DNA of 64,000 bases, from the NCBI RefSeq assembly GCF_019703515.2, contig NC_059362.1, forward strand, positions 26,495,826-26,559,825. Direction: 5' to 3'. A program made the position numbers and the translations under genes. Shown here one piece after another: positions 38,826 through 51,687 of this stretch. The notes beneath the pieces were generated by a model. The model did no database searches. It was not told the origin of the DNA and saw only the letters and a list, made by a program, of their open reading frames with translations. Numbering within the stretch: the first letter of the stretch is position 1; the number at the start of each line of letters is the position of its first letter. The stretch is from Myxocyprinus asiaticus. Taxonomy: Eukaryota > Chordata > Actinopteri > Cypriniformes > Catostomidae.

Positions 38826-38828
38826 AAA

Positions 38829-38883
38829 GTAAGCAACCATTTTGAGTTTACAAAATCTATTAAATCAGGGCTGTTTCTAGCTA
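38829..38883. repeat. 54-bp direct repeat, first copy
   Basis: GTAAGCAACCATTTTGAGTT through CTGTTTCTAGCTA is repeated at 39829-39883 with one difference, exactly 1000 bp apart. Its right part is a hAT-type terminus (CAGGGCTGTTTCTAGC). Confidence 0.85.
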
Positions 38884-38938
38884 AAAAAGATAGGCTCAGT
38901 TGGATTTTGAGACAGGTGTTGTTTGTTGCCTTCTCTCT

Positions 38939-39385
38939 TTTTTTCTTTTTTCTTTTGGATTTTACCTCTTTTTCTCCCAATTTGGAATGCCCGATTCCCA
39001 ATGTGCTTTTTAAGTCCTCTTGGTCACGTAGTGATTCGCCTTAGTCCGGGTGGCAGAGGACGAATCCCAGTTGCCTCCGCATCTGAGACCGTCAACCCAC
39101 GCATCTTATCATGTGGCTTGTTGAGCGTGTTGCCACGGAGACATAGCGTGTGTGGAGGCTTCACACCATCCACCGCGGCAACCACCCTCAACTCACCACA
39201 CGCCCCACCGAGAACGAAACACATTATAGCGACCATGAGGAGGTTACCCCATGTGACTCTACCCTCCCTAGCAACCGGGCCAATTTAGTTACTTAGGAGA
39301 CCTGGCTGGAGTCACTCAGCATGCCCTGGGATTCGAACTTGCGAACTCCAGGGGTGGTAGCCAGCATCTTTACGACTGAGCTACC
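38939..39385 (-). mobile_element. tRNA-derived SINE, copy 2
   Basis: On the minus strand the head GGTAGCTCAGTCGTAAAGAT (from 39385) is a good Pol III A box. GTTCGAATCCC (complement of 39328-39338) is a consensus B box. The body and A-tail match copy 1 at 2428-2863. The A box is better kept than in copy 1. Confidence 0.85.
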
Positions 39386-39828
39386 TTCTCTTTTTTTTTT
39401 TTAATCCCTCTCCCATCATATTTTCTCTAACCTGTGTGTGACCTCTGGCGCTTCTCATTCCTGTTCTTACTGTTTTAGGTATACATGGCCCTCATCCAAG
39501 CTCAACATAGGTGTGGTAAACTTCCGCATTCTTTCAAAAGTCAGCAACTACCATGAGCGAATTGTTTAATTGAACGTGTAAACTTAGTTTACAAAGAGTG
39601 ATCGTGAATGACACATTGATGTCAGGTACTGAATGCGTCAAGATCAGGTGAGACATTCCACATCCCATGACAAGGTCACCTTGCCAATATCACAGTTCAA
39701 ATGAATTAGCAGGTACAATCATGATGTCTAGTAGTGTGATTGTGTCTGTATCGAATGGAGAATTAGAATGAGTAAATTAATTTTACCGACATTTCTTATA
39801 TAGATTCACTTATAGAAGTTTTGGAGAG

Positions 39829-39883
39829 GTAAGCAACCATTTTGAGTTTACAAAATCTATTAAATCAGTGCTGTTTCTAGCTA
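39829..39883. repeat. 54-bp direct repeat, second copy
   Basis: It matches 38829-38883 except CAGTG for CAGGG. It continues into TATAAGCGGTATAAGCGGC, a hAT-like terminal sequence that the first copy does not share. Confidence 0.85.
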
Positions 39884-39924
39884 TAAGCGGTATAAGCGGC
39901 AGCAGAAGACCATTTCAGGCACTT

Positions 39925-39965
39925 TTAAGGACCATAGTGTTCCTAATAAAGTGCTCAGTGAGTGT
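39925..39965. mobile_element. Solo terminus of the AGCACTTTATTAGGAACAC family
   Basis: GGACCATAGTGTTCCTAATA followed by AAGTGCTCAGTGAGTG is the inverted equivalent of 32791-32825. No internal part of the element is adjacent. Confidence 0.6.
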
Positions 39966-40293
39966 ATAACCTGCAGCAGTCTGGCCGTCTTGTTAATGCG
40001 TGTTTCATTCATTGATATTTCATAACTGTTGAGCTTCAACGATAAATTCCACCATGCAACAGTTGCAAATGATTTTAGTTTGGTTAAATGTCCCAGAAAG
40101 ATCAATTTATAAAAACATTAGCCATTCTCTTACTCTGGCCAGGCTTTAAAAAACACAGAATGAAGTGGTTTTAATGTCAAATTGAATAAATACATAAACA
40201 GTGCTAAAATATATAACGGCACTGCATGTTATAACTCATGGTCTTTGGCAGCTTTTCTACTTATGAATTTACATTTTAACATATAGCGATATA

Positions 40294-41505
40294 CACCAAT
40301 GAGCCAAAACATTATGACCACTCACAGGTGAAGCGAATAACGTTGATCATCTCTTAACATACCACATGTCAAGGTCTGGGTAGATTAGATGATAAGCGAA
40401 CAATCAGTCCTCATAGCCAACGTGTTGAATGCAGGAGAAATGGGCAGGAGTAAAGACCTAAGTGACTTTGACAAGGGCCAAATTGTTATGGCCAAATGAC
40501 TGGGTCAGAGCATCTCTGAAACAGCAAGGCTTGTGGGGTGCTCCCGGTCAGCAGTGGTGAGTACCTACCAACAGCGGTCTGAGGAGTGACAAACCACAAA
40601 CTGGCGACAGGGTGTTGGGTGCCCAAGGCTCATCAATGCACGAAAGCAACGAAGGCTATCCTATCTGGTCTGAACCGACAGAAGGTCTACTGTGGCACCA
40701 GTCACAGAAAATGTTAATGAGGTTACGGGAGGAATGTGTCACAACAAACAGTGCATCGGACCCTGCTGCGTATGGTGCTACGTAGCCGCAGACTGTTCAG
40801 AGTGCCCATGATGACCCCTGTCCACTGTTGAAAGCACCTACAATGGGCATGCGAGCGTCGAAACTGGACCTTGGAGCAGTGAAAGAAGGTTGCATGGTCT
40901 GATAAGTCCTGTTTTCTTTTACATCATGTGGACGGCCGTGTACGTGTGTGCCATTTACCTGGGGATAGCACCAGGATGCACTGTGGTAAGACATCAAGCT
41001 TGTGGAGGGAGTGTGATGATCTGAGCACTGTTCTGCTGGGAAACCCTGCGTCTGGCCATTCATGTGGATGTCAGTTTGACACGTGCCACCTACCTAAACA
41101 TCATTGCAGATCAGGTACACCCCTTCATGGCAATAGTATTCCCTGGTGGCAGTGACCTCTTTCAGTAGGATGATGTGCATTGCCACACTGCACACATTGT
41201 TCGGGAATGGTTTGAGGAACATGATGAAGAGTTCAAGGTGTTGCCCTGGCCCCCAAATTCCCCAGATCTCAATCCGATTGAGCATTTGTGGGATGTGATG
41301 GACCAACAAATCCGATCCACGCTGGCTCCACCTTGCAACTTACAGGACTGGAAGGATTTGCTGATAATATCTTGGTGCAAGATACCACAGGACGCCTTCA
41401 GGGGTCTTGAAGAGTCCTGTCTCGGCGGGTCGGCACTGTTTCAGCAGCATGCGGAGGACCAACAGCATATTAGGCAGGTGGTCATAATGTTTTGGCTCAT
41501 CAGTG
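40294..41505 (+). mobile_element. Tc1/mariner-like element 6
   Basis: TA on both flanks (40292-40293, 41506-41507). Ends CACCAATGAGCCAAAACATT and the inverted AATGTTTTGGCTCATCAGTG match at all but one of the first 12 positions. The 1212-bp length is short for the group. Confidence 0.9.
40440..41470 (+). pseudogene. Tc1/mariner-like transposase pseudogene
   Basis: An N-terminal helix-turn-helix is visible at 40447-40590 (KDLSDFDKGQIVMAK, a stop, then GQSISETARLVGCSRSAV). Degraded middle sequence with stops follows, including a lost first catalytic region near 40900. The C-terminal part from 41175 to 41470 is open: HTAHIVREWFEEH then [15 protein letters not shown], which carries the glutamate of the catalytic triad. 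Its second aspartate should lie just before 41175, where the frame is broken. Confidence 0.8.
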
Positions 41506-41509
41506 TACT

Positions 41510-42195
41510 TATCATTGAAAAGATAACACAAAATAGGGATTAAAACATACATTTAATAAAAACGGGATGATATATATTCATCAGGCCTCTCCCTCCTCCC
41601 TCACATATGGAGCATTGCAGTGTTTGAAGTTTGTAGTTGTTTCCTTCAAAGAGCACTGTTGCTGACACCCTTTACTAGTCTCCTTCAAACTTATGTCATT
41701 TGCGGTTTAAACTGATTTGTTTGAACAGTCATTTGAGGTCTGCTACAGACCTCTGTGTGAGGAGAAATGGTGAAATGCGGTGAATGTATACCAGCTATTG
41801 CTTTTTCAGTACAGCTTGGGCTGAATCAGGCTGAATTTAAGCTTTGAAAACTGTTCTTACACCAAATTTTGAAGACGCTGTACACTGTAATTTTCAGAAT
41901 ATTTCTTCTCCTGTCTCTGGGGCAGGATTGAGGGATTGTAATGTCAGGGATTCTCATTAGCTACATAAATTGCAATTAAAAGTAATTAGGCTAAATGTCA
42001 AAAAGAAACAAAAACGTAGCCTAATAGGCTACCCAGTTTGTCTGCTCTGCATGCTAACTGGAAGGGCTTGCTGATTTGTCTCGCTTTTACGCCCACATAC
42101 AAGTTCGCGTGGCTCGACCAACGAGGACAGGTGAGCATCTTTAAACTAAATCCTTATCTCGCGTGAATGCGTTTGTGATTTATAGGTTGAAAAAG
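41510..42195. other. foxq1 upstream region
   Basis: No repeat termini were found. The sequence grows more GC- and CpG-rich toward 42200. This is the proximal upstream region of foxq1 and may hold its regulatory sites, though none can be named with confidence. Confidence 0.4.
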
Positions 42196-42199
42196 TAAG

Positions 42200-42245
42200 C
42201 CCCGCCCTCGTGGGCAGGCCCCTCGCAGCGATTATATTAACGCCA
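42200..42245 (+). promoter_or_regulatory. foxq1: Candidate foxq1 core promoter
   Basis: A GC-rich block (CCCCGCCCTCGTGGGCAGGC, 42200-42219) is followed by a TATA-like ATTATATTAA (42231-42240). A start of transcription would then fall near 42265-42275, giving a 5' UTR of about 175 nt. The UTR would include a 22-base A-run at about 42391-42412 just before the start codon. Confidence 0.45.
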
Positions 42246-42445
42246 GCCGGTGCACTCTGTTCTCCCATGAGGACTTTTTAACCGATTTGAAGTGATAATT
42301 CTCGTTTCTTTCATACCGCTGACTGAGACTAAGCCCTTTTCTTCTGAAAGTGTTGCTTTTCAAAACAAACAACAGAAGTCTTTAGACGAGAAAAAAAAAA
42401 AAAAAAAAAAAACTGCTCATCTTAAAGTGACAGAGGCACCTGACA

Positions 42446-43381
42446 ATGAAGTTGGAGGTTTTCTCTGCGAGTCGCCTTGTGGACAAGCCGCTGAACCTGT
42501 GCAATGACATGGATGTGGACATGGCTTCACCGCTGTCCACCGAAGAGGAATTGGGCTCTGATGGAGACTGCTCAGCCAACAGCCCACAACCTAGTGCCCC
42601 CATTTCTGACGGGAAGGCAAAGCCATATACGCGTCGACCCAAACCACCATACTCATACATCGCGCTCATCGCAATGGCCATACGCGATTCCACCACCGGC
42701 CGCCTCACACTTGCTGAAATAAACGACTACTTAATGAAAAAATTCAATTTTTTTCGGGGTAGCTACACCGGCTGGAGAAACTCTGTACGGCATAACCTGT
42801 CATTAAACGACTGTTTTTTAAAAGTGCTGCGGGACCCCTCGCGTCCATGGGGAAAAGACAACTATTGGATGTTGAACCCGCACAGCGAGTACACATTCGC
42901 AGACGGTGTTTTCCGCCGGAGGAGGAAGCGCATCAGTAAGAAGATCCTGAACCACTCTGAATGTCAGGAGCGCGCACCTGCGGATGACAGCCGGCTCCCA
43001 GCGCGCGACGAAAGCACTTGTTCTAAATTTTCCAGCTCTTTCGCCATAGAAAGCATCCTCAATAAACCGTTTATGCAGAGGCAGCGAAGCACGGAGGGCG
43101 CGTGTTTCGGTACCAGGACAATGTTGTCCGCAGCTCCGCACTTTCTGCCAGTTTTCATGAGCTATCCGTCGTCCACCGTGACTCGTGTGCCACAGACCGG
43201 ATTTCAGCTCAGTTCTGAGGTGTCGCGTGCCTTTACAGTCTACCGGTGTGATACGACGGACATTACTAACATCAGTGGCATGCCGGACATACCGAATTCC
43301 CTTCCGGGTTTGGCACACTCTCACTTTGCTGTACAAGAGGCTGGATATCACCCCTTCAGAATGGACTCTCTGCTGTCGTGA
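42446..43381 (+). CDS. foxq1: Forkhead box protein Q1
   Basis: A single-exon gene of 311 residues encoding a nuclear winged-helix transcription factor. The forkhead domain spans residues about 63-162: [19 protein letters not shown] opens it, recognition helix 3 is [15 protein letters not shown] (base-contacting N112 and H116), and it closes with the basic run [11 protein letters not shown] short acidic, serine-rich region (residues 20-50, EEELGSDGD) precedes it, as in other Foxq1 proteins. FAIESIL at residues 199-205 fits the eh1 Groucho/TLE-binding consensus FxIxxIL, which suggests repressor activity; this is inferred. The start ATG gives the family-typical MKLEVF N-terminus and has a purine at -3. 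Lack of introns is usual for foxq1. foxf2 follows 10.1 kb downstream on the same strand. The a/b paralog is not resolved. Confidence 0.95.
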   Translation: MKLEVFSASRLVDKPLNLCNDMDVDMASPLSTEEELGSDGDCSANSPQPSAPISDGKAKPYTRRPKPPYSYIALIAMAIRDSTTGRLTLAEINDYLMKKFNFFRGSYTGWRNSVRHNLSLNDCFLKVLRDPSRPWGKDNYWMLNPHSEYTFADGVFRRRRKRISKKILNHSECQERAPADDSRLPARDESTCSKFSSSFAIESILNKPFMQRQRSTEGACFGTRTMLSAAPHFLPVFMSYPSSTVTRVPQTGFQLSSEVSRAFTVYRCDTTDITNISGMPDIPNSLPGLAHSHFAVQEAGYHPFRMDSLLS

Positions 43382-43408
43382 AATAACAAGGGAACAAGTG
43401 AACCTATC

Positions 43409-43654
43409 CACTCTTAAAAATAAAGGTTCCTTAAAGGGTGTTTCCCAGCAATGCCATAGAAGAACCATTTTTTGTTCCCCAAAGAACCTTTCAGTGAAAG
43501 GTTCTCAAAAGAACCATTTTGAATATCCTTTTTCCAATCTAAACAACATTTTCCAATTACTAAGAACATTTTGTGCATTGGGAAGGTTCCATAGATGTCA
43601 AAGATTATTTATGGAACCATACGTGCTGATGAAGAACCTTTATTTTTAAGAATG
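43409..43654. mobile_element. MITE in the foxq1 3' UTR
   Basis: Left end CACTCTTAAAAATAAAGGTT and the inverted right end AACCTTTATTTTTAAGAATG bound 246 bp with internal AAGAACC/GGTTC repeats. It starts 28 bp after the foxq1 stop and so lies in the 3' UTR if the signal at 44028 is used. Its left arm contains an AATAAA (43419-43424). Confidence 0.75.
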
Positions 43655-44027
43655 TACGGACAGTCACATGCACTCAAACACACCAATTATGTGCACTTTC
43701 TTCTTTTAAGTGGTGTGAAATAGTTTTGGTGTTGTTATCGTGATTTACGCGCATGCACAAAGAATGCATACCTACTGCAGTGCTGCATGTTTGCTCTTTA
43801 GATGTTTTCATAGATGAATCAATGTCGCACCAGTGTACAGTATTTACTGACTCCATGTTCATTTCTTGTAAATGATGGCATAATCATGCCAGCAATTATG
43901 GACCGAATATGTTTTTTAAATGTAGACTGGTTATTTGTGAAACTGTGTTTCCTGTTTTATTTGCAATGATAATGCTATGCTCAGGCAGGTTGACAATATG
44001 CAAGTAACCTACAGGTGTACTTTTGTC

Positions 44028-44033
44028 AATAAA
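44028..44033 (+). promoter_or_regulatory. foxq1: foxq1 polyadenylation signal
   Basis: AATAAA 647 bp after the stop codon, with a GT-rich stretch (CACCCTTGTTGTATAACCGT) about 40 bp further on. This would give a 3' UTR of roughly 670 nt that contains the MITE. Confidence 0.6.
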
Positions 44034-44158
44034 GGAAAATATGTCTGAGAACAAAAGCATTTTCCACCCTTGTTGTATAACCGTGTCACTCAACTAATTC
44101 GTCATTAGACACGTCACTCTTCAACCTGTTACTTGTTTATCTTACTCCGTGTCACGTG

Positions 44159-44916
44159 CACTCTAAAAAAGATTTTTGCTGCTTGTTCAGTTTACTTAAT
44201 TAAAATAAACTAGTGCAACACAATTCTAGAACACTATGTCACAACTTAATTTCATTCCATTCTATCCATTTAAATTTGTAAAATGGAAGTTTACTTAATC
44301 CATTTGAGTTTGGACTACATGAATACATTTTGTGGTGTTATTGTAGCATTGATTAAACTAGGCAGGGGGTTTCTATTTCCCAGCATGTTTGCATGGGACT
44401 GGATAGGAAGAACAAGTGTTGAAATTAAGTGTTATTTTATGCATTTTTGAGCGAGAATATGAGATTTGTTAATGTTTAATGTTCTGTATTGGTATTTAAA
44501 AAGAGTGTCTATTATGCTGGAGTTTTGGGCGTTACCATTGTGGTGAAGAATGGCGCTTGTGCTTCAAGTTGATTTGAGTGCTACTTAGCACTATAAGCAG
44601 TTGCTATTGAATTGACAGTGCAACTGTTTCAATGTCTTTACACTTGTTCACCTGGCATATACTAATGTTAGTAAAATTAATTACGTTTGACCAACATAAG
44701 AACATTTATTAAATAAACCTAATTGAATGTGATAAACCTATATATACATAGTATATGAAGTTGAGTTAAAACTACTATAGTACATTAATTTGACCTAATC
44801 CAACTAAGTATGTCGGCTAAATGAAACTGACTTAATCTGAATGAAAGACATTAAATTCCTTGTAAAAACTTTCCACAATTCAATTAAGTAGAGGAAATGA
44901 CTTTATTTTTTGAGTG
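44159..44916. mobile_element. MITE family C, longer copy
   Basis: Left end CACTCTAAAAAAGATTTTTG and right end ATTTTTTGAGTG are short inverted repeats. The body shares TTACTTAATTAAAATAAACT and ACACAATTCTAGAACACT with 5731-6155. Noncoding; begins 125 bp past the foxq1 polyadenylation signal. Confidence 0.6.
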
Positions 44917-45537
44917 TGCTGAGTAAATGTAAACGATTATAGCCATCTACATGTTCGTGGAGCAAATATCTTAACATAAATCCCTTTAGATTTACATTAC
45001 TAACAGTCTGTTTCTTACATGTTCTTATGGCTTATTTTAGGCTTAAATACAAAGGAAATTTTGAAACGAAACATGATTCTTTTTTTCTCATAATGTGAAT
45101 ATTACAAGGTCTATTCACTGACCAAAGACTTCGTTTCAGAAAAAATCGTTTCAGGAAGTTCTCGTTAAATAATCTCAGAACACTTAATACGTTTGTGAGT
45201 CACTGAAACATTAGCCATGCAATCCCAAAATAAAAACTGAATGTCGTCAAACATGCTTTTTTATTTTTATTAAATCAATGGAAACAGCATATTTTCAATA
45301 CATTCAATACCATAGCCTAGAATAAGGAATCTGTCTCTTTGTCGAGAAATGATGTATTTTTTATTATGCTATATTTATAATTGTTATAAATATGTTCATT
45401 TTAAACAAATAATAGGCCTATTTTAAATTAATTAATAAATATTAGGCAATTAGTTGCATTCATTTCGTTCTCTCAGGCAGTGTATTTCCTTCTAATTATA
45501 AACGGAAGGGACAGAGCATGTAAGCGATCATATAGGC

Positions 45538-46807
45538 CTGGGTTATTCAATTGAAGTTTCAAGAGGTCCGGTCTCTACATTTCCTTCCCAGCAAAGGTCC
45601 GGAAAATAATAACTTGCACGGAGTCAGTATGGCTTTGAAATTGTTTTATTTTTTTTTATTTTTGTATTTTTTTTAAATAGTTATTATAAATTTCCACATT
45701 GGCAGCAATAGTACGTTGTAAAAGAAAACAAAAAATGTTATACAGTCAAAATAGTCTCTTCAAAGCAGAGATGAGGACACTGGCCCAGAGACAAAGCCAC
45801 AGCAGTGGGGTGTGAGGGATCTTTTCTACTAAATGATTAGGCTAATATATTTCATAGAGTTTATTAGTCGAGGGCACTTGTATATTAATATTACAAGATA
45901 AGATCAGCATTTGTTTTCAAGCTAGGTGAGAGCAGTCCAGTTTTTGTGTTCGAATATTTTTACATTCTGATACCTTTGTATGGGACATAGGAGTACTTTT
46001 GACTGAGAAAATATAGGTTACTGTATGGGGGTTCAGGGGTAACCCTGAGAGAAAATTTAGAAAATGTAAAAGTCAGAATGGACCATTTTTATATTTTCCT
46101 AAAGTGAAAATATTAACAATAAACTAACAATTTACATCTTAAAAATACTGTTTGCTTAAGTGAAGTATAAATGGGCTGATTATGAAATAATGGGAACATT
46201 CACATCAGAAGCAGAGAACTCTACTAACCAGGCTAACTGATCATTTCTATTAATTATAACTAATAATCAGAGATGATGACATCTCTGACTCATTTTCACA
46301 AAATTAAAACAAAAAACTGTTTATCATGAAAGGCACATAACATGCTGATTAATAAAGCTAAATTTGGACGGAAAAAGACGTTAGTCTAAAAAGGTGACAC
46401 ATGAACTGTCCTGTCACAAACCTGCTTTAGCGTAACCGCCCGAGTCATTTTTCACACAGATGAAGATAGATTCACTTCAGTTTCTGCAGTGTGTTTTAGC
46501 GAAAGATGCTAGTCCACATCTACATTGCTGCTCACCGTGTCTCCGCTGCTGTTGTTAAAATAAAAGCTTTATGCGACGCCTCGTGTATAACGCGAGTGAG
46601 AGGGGCAGCACGCACGAGCAGGATATGAAGAGTGCTCGGCGCTTGAGAAAAAGATGATATAGAGCTGATCGCCCCGTTGTTTTGACGCAGTGCTCACTAA
46701 AGCTGTAGAAACGTTAAGATATGACAGCCGTTGTCTTATCTCGCAGTCCGGATGGAACCAAACCGGGGTCCGGACTCGGAACACTGTCCGCTAATTGGCG
46801 ACCGCTG
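45538..46807. mobile_element. hAT-like non-autonomous element family E, full-length copy
   Basis: The 1270-bp element is flanked by a perfect 8-bp direct repeat ATATAGGC (45530-45537 and 46808-46815). The ends CTGGGTTATTCAATT and AATTGGCGACCGCTG are imperfect inverted repeats. The first about 370 bp match 33079-33436. The right part is GC-richer (46540-46800). Minus-strand frames of 66-71 codons there have no transposase features. Confidence 0.85.
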
Positions 46808-47045
46808 ATATAGGCCTTTCTACTCAAAGCAAATACTGTACACCAAAACACAAAATAAGATCCACATAATAGGTTATACAGTTTAAACGGGTCTAACCCA
46901 ACCCTTACAAACATACAGCCTTAAGTCAGAGGAGGCCTATACTATGACATAGGCTGTTAAATTGCTTTGAAATTTACTTTTCTGTATTTAAAATCTTGGA
47001 CCAGCAAACGGTTATAATTTAAATATATTAACGTTAGCTCTGACA

Positions 47046-47068
47046 AAAAAAAAAAAAAAAAAAAAAAA
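47046..47068. repeat. Poly-A tract
   Basis: Run of about 22 A residues; no element attached to it was recognised. Confidence 0.9.
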
Positions 47069-47219
47069 TGCTCCAATGATTTTCATTGACTTTTACTGAA
47101 ATTATACAAGAATAAACTTTCATACCTGTTAGGTGAAACAGCTCAAACCTCAAAAGCAACAGGATCAGTCAAAACTGTGAAACAGGAAAAATGCGTAAAA
47201 ACCTTCATGGTGAAACATG

Positions 47220-47221
<2 letters not shown>

Positions 47222-47302
<81 letters not shown>
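47222..47302. repeat. (TA)n microsatellite
   Basis: About 40 TA units, directly abutting the Tc1-type MITE at 47303. The apparent 62-codon frame of alternating Ile-Tyr across it is an artefact. Confidence 0.95.
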
Positions 47303-49040
<1,738 letters not shown>

Positions 49041-49041
49041 A

Positions 49042-49916
49042 CACTGTAAAAAAATAGCTGTAAATTTACGGCCAAATTCCTACAACAATCTACTGTGATT
49101 CTTAAATACAGTAGTTTGCTGTTAAAATGTTGCATTCTGGGAAATCAAGAGCAGGCTCACTGTGAAGTGACTAGTTTTACGGTAAATAGCTGTTCTATGC
49201 AAGGCATTAGGGGAAAATGAACATTAAAATCATGATATCATCTTGGTGAAAGCTAGTAACATTTTGAAACGTGTATTTTATTTGTTAGTGTTCTCTTGAG
49301 CTGGCACCTTGGACCTTCTTTATTATTATATTATGTTCTTCCAGCCAGTCAATTTGGAAGACAAAACCTAAGACCAGACTGAATTTCTGATCCTACCTTG
49401 CAAATGGCACTATATGTGTCAATAGTGATGCATTACACATAAAAACATAAAAGCAAAAACAGTAAAGAATGTTTCAGCAAATTGAGTGTTTGATGTTTTT
49501 GATGAATTTACAGCATAACTCCAGTTGTTATCAAGACATACACAGAAATCAGCTCTCGGCATACAAACCATAACAGTGGTGACAATTAACAAACATACTT
49601 TTATGTAAAAAAAGTAAAAGCTGAACATTAAAATACAAGCAACTTAGACTACAACAAAAACAACCCCAAAATAAACCAGTAAATAGTCAAAAATCTAAGT
49701 CATTTCTTCATGCCGCAGTGCATGCTGGGAACATAGCTGTTAATTTCAACAACAGTAGATAGTATGTAATTTGACTGCTATATGCTGCTAAATTACAGTT
49801 GTATATTGTAGCTGTAAAAACAGTATTTAGTTATTAATTTCAGCAACAGCAAGACACCGTTAATTTTACAGTAACTTGCTGGCAACCCTGCTGCCAGTTC
49901 TTTACTGTTTTTTGAC
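49042..49916. mobile_element. Inverted-repeat non-autonomous element
   Basis: The left arm CACTGTAAAAAAATAGCTGT then AATTTACGGC, with GTTGCATTCTGGGAA at about 49129, is mirrored by GCATGCTGGGAACATAGCTG at about 49721 and TTTACTGTTTTTTGACGG at the right end. The arms carry repeated 'acagta' motifs. Noncoding. Confidence 0.55.
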
Positions 49917-50297
49917 GGAACATCTTTATCATTGTAGGAACGAAGCAAAAACAAAGTAGTTCATATGCATAACTGTTCATGGATAGATAAGTGAATCATT
50001 ATGTAAACAGTATCATTCGATAAAAATGCATTAATTTCGCTGTCCTATACTAAATACTAATTAGCCTAATTATTAGTTAATGACCCCTTTCTCTGTTGCT
50101 TTAGAGTACACTTTACACCATTTGAGAATATTTTAATTCAGTAGGCTATATCTTGGCTGGTGTAAACACTTTAAATGGGATCCTTTATATTTTTGCCCAA
50201 GAAGCACAAGGCATCTCCTTATCGTAGGTTTAGGTCCTTTGATTCCTATATATGCTTGACAATGAATAAGTCATAAATCTTGTTTACAGTGGCTCAT

Positions 50298-50370
50298 GAA
50301 AATAGACCAGTGAGTGTGCGTATAAGAGCACGATGCTCTCTTGCGCACATACAGTCACTGGCCTGTTTTC
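50298..50370. other. 73-nt near-perfect hairpin upstream of foxf2
   Basis: Arm 50298-50330 (GAAAATAGACCAGTGAGTGT... ending AAGAGCA) pairs with arm 50334-50370 (TGCTCTCTTGCGCACATACA... ending CCTGTTTTC) around a CGA loop. A few bulges and mismatches occur, mainly a small internal loop near 50316-50322. The size and pairing resemble a microRNA precursor, although the terminal loop is small. It is 3.15 kb upstream of the foxf2 start codon and not visibly part of any repeat. A short palindromic mobile element is the main alternative. Confidence 0.5.
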
Positions 50371-50379
50371 ATTTCAGTC

Positions 50380-50553
50380 CATGAATTGTCACAGCGATCG
50401 CTTGTGTTCAAAGTCTCGTTCAGAGCTCGGTTTCCTCTAGAGCAGCCGCGGGTATCCGGGACTCGGCGGGGGTCAGGCTCTCAGCGGGCGGGGGAAACCC
50501 GGCGAAATACTGCTTATGTAGCGCGGGAACATGTTTTTATCCACATCCTCACG
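50380..50553 (+). ncRNA. Possible noncoding first exon upstream of foxf2
   Basis: A GC- and CpG-rich patch (e.g. GCAGCCGCGGGTATCCGGGA, 50441-50460) ends at a good splice donor ACG|GTAAGC (GT at 50554). The surrounding DNA is AT-rich, so the patch stands out as a small CpG-island-like promoter/exon. A 73-codon reading frame crosses it and the donor and has no known domain. It might belong to a lncRNA or to an alternative foxf2 5' UTR. Confidence 0.3.
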
Positions 50554-51687
50554 GTAAGCTAAAATTGGGGGATTGTTGATTCGCATTGTTCAAAAGAACA
50601 CTTAAAAGAGCTGGGTGATTAAAAAGGGAGGGGAAAAGATAAGATATTCCCAGTGCCATTGGAGTCAGAAAGACCACCAGGAGCCAAAATGCTGTGTTTG
50701 TGTCGTCTCTATTGGCATATTTGTGTTATAATCATATAAATAATTGCCTGTACACTAAAAAATAAAATAAAAATGTTTTAGCATATTTTTAAGATTTACG
50801 CATTTCAATTTCATAACAAAATTCCATCAAATTGAATTGTGTATTTTTTTTAAACAAAAATAAATGAATTAAGCTGAAAATATTTATTTATTTTAATTTT
50901 GTTTTGTTAAAGACTGATTTTATGGAATTTTTATGAGATTGAAATGCGTAAATCTTAAAATGTTGCGTGTATTATAATAAATACATTAAGTAATCATTTG
51001 AAAATTTTGTGAGATTTAAAATATATATGTAGGCAAATAAAAATGTCTGATCGAAAACAACAGAGGCGAGTGTCAGTTAAATATTACTACGCAAAGCATT
51101 TATGATTTTAAACCATGATAGTTTTTAGTCGCCATCAAAAACAGTATTTTTTAACTGACAGAGCACGTTTTCAGTACACCATGTCAGCAAATATAAGTCC
51201 ATGTTGTCTTTTTTCTAATATATGGAATAACTCAATAAACTCGTTCAGCAGGAATGGCGTCATCGTTAAATCTAAACACGATTAAACAATTACATTTCCA
51301 TATTATTATTATTATTATTTAGGCTATTATAATTATTATTATTGACGTTTTAAAATTGTGTTGCTCTGTTAATACGTAAGAAAGGAAATTATGTAGGCCT
51401 ATATCATGTGTTCAGGATTGTAAAAATGAACAAATTAACATTGATACTGGGCTATGAAAACTCTGCAGTGACCCTTCTTTGCTGGCGAAAGCTGTCGACT
51501 TCCAAATGGCTAATTGGTCTTTTCTTTTGTTAATGAACGCTTGACTCGAGGGATGTGCTGTAGCCCCGGGTCAGTAAGCTGACACTAGCGCGCTGTGTGT
51601 GGTATCCAAACCAGTTTCACAGGGGGCAGCCTGCTTCCACTCAAGCCAAAGCCATTTCTCTCTGTCTAACCATTTCCCTTGTTGCAG

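Noticed and set aside
39328..39385. A functional tRNA gene on the minus strand
   Set aside because: A and B boxes are present, but the sequence continues into a SINE body with a second copy at 2428-2863, and the tRNA cloverleaf is not complete.
42382..43468. Minus-strand and shifted frames across foxq1 (up to 216 codons)
   Set aside because: Shadows of the GC-rich foxq1 coding exon; the plus-strand frame carries the complete forkhead domain.
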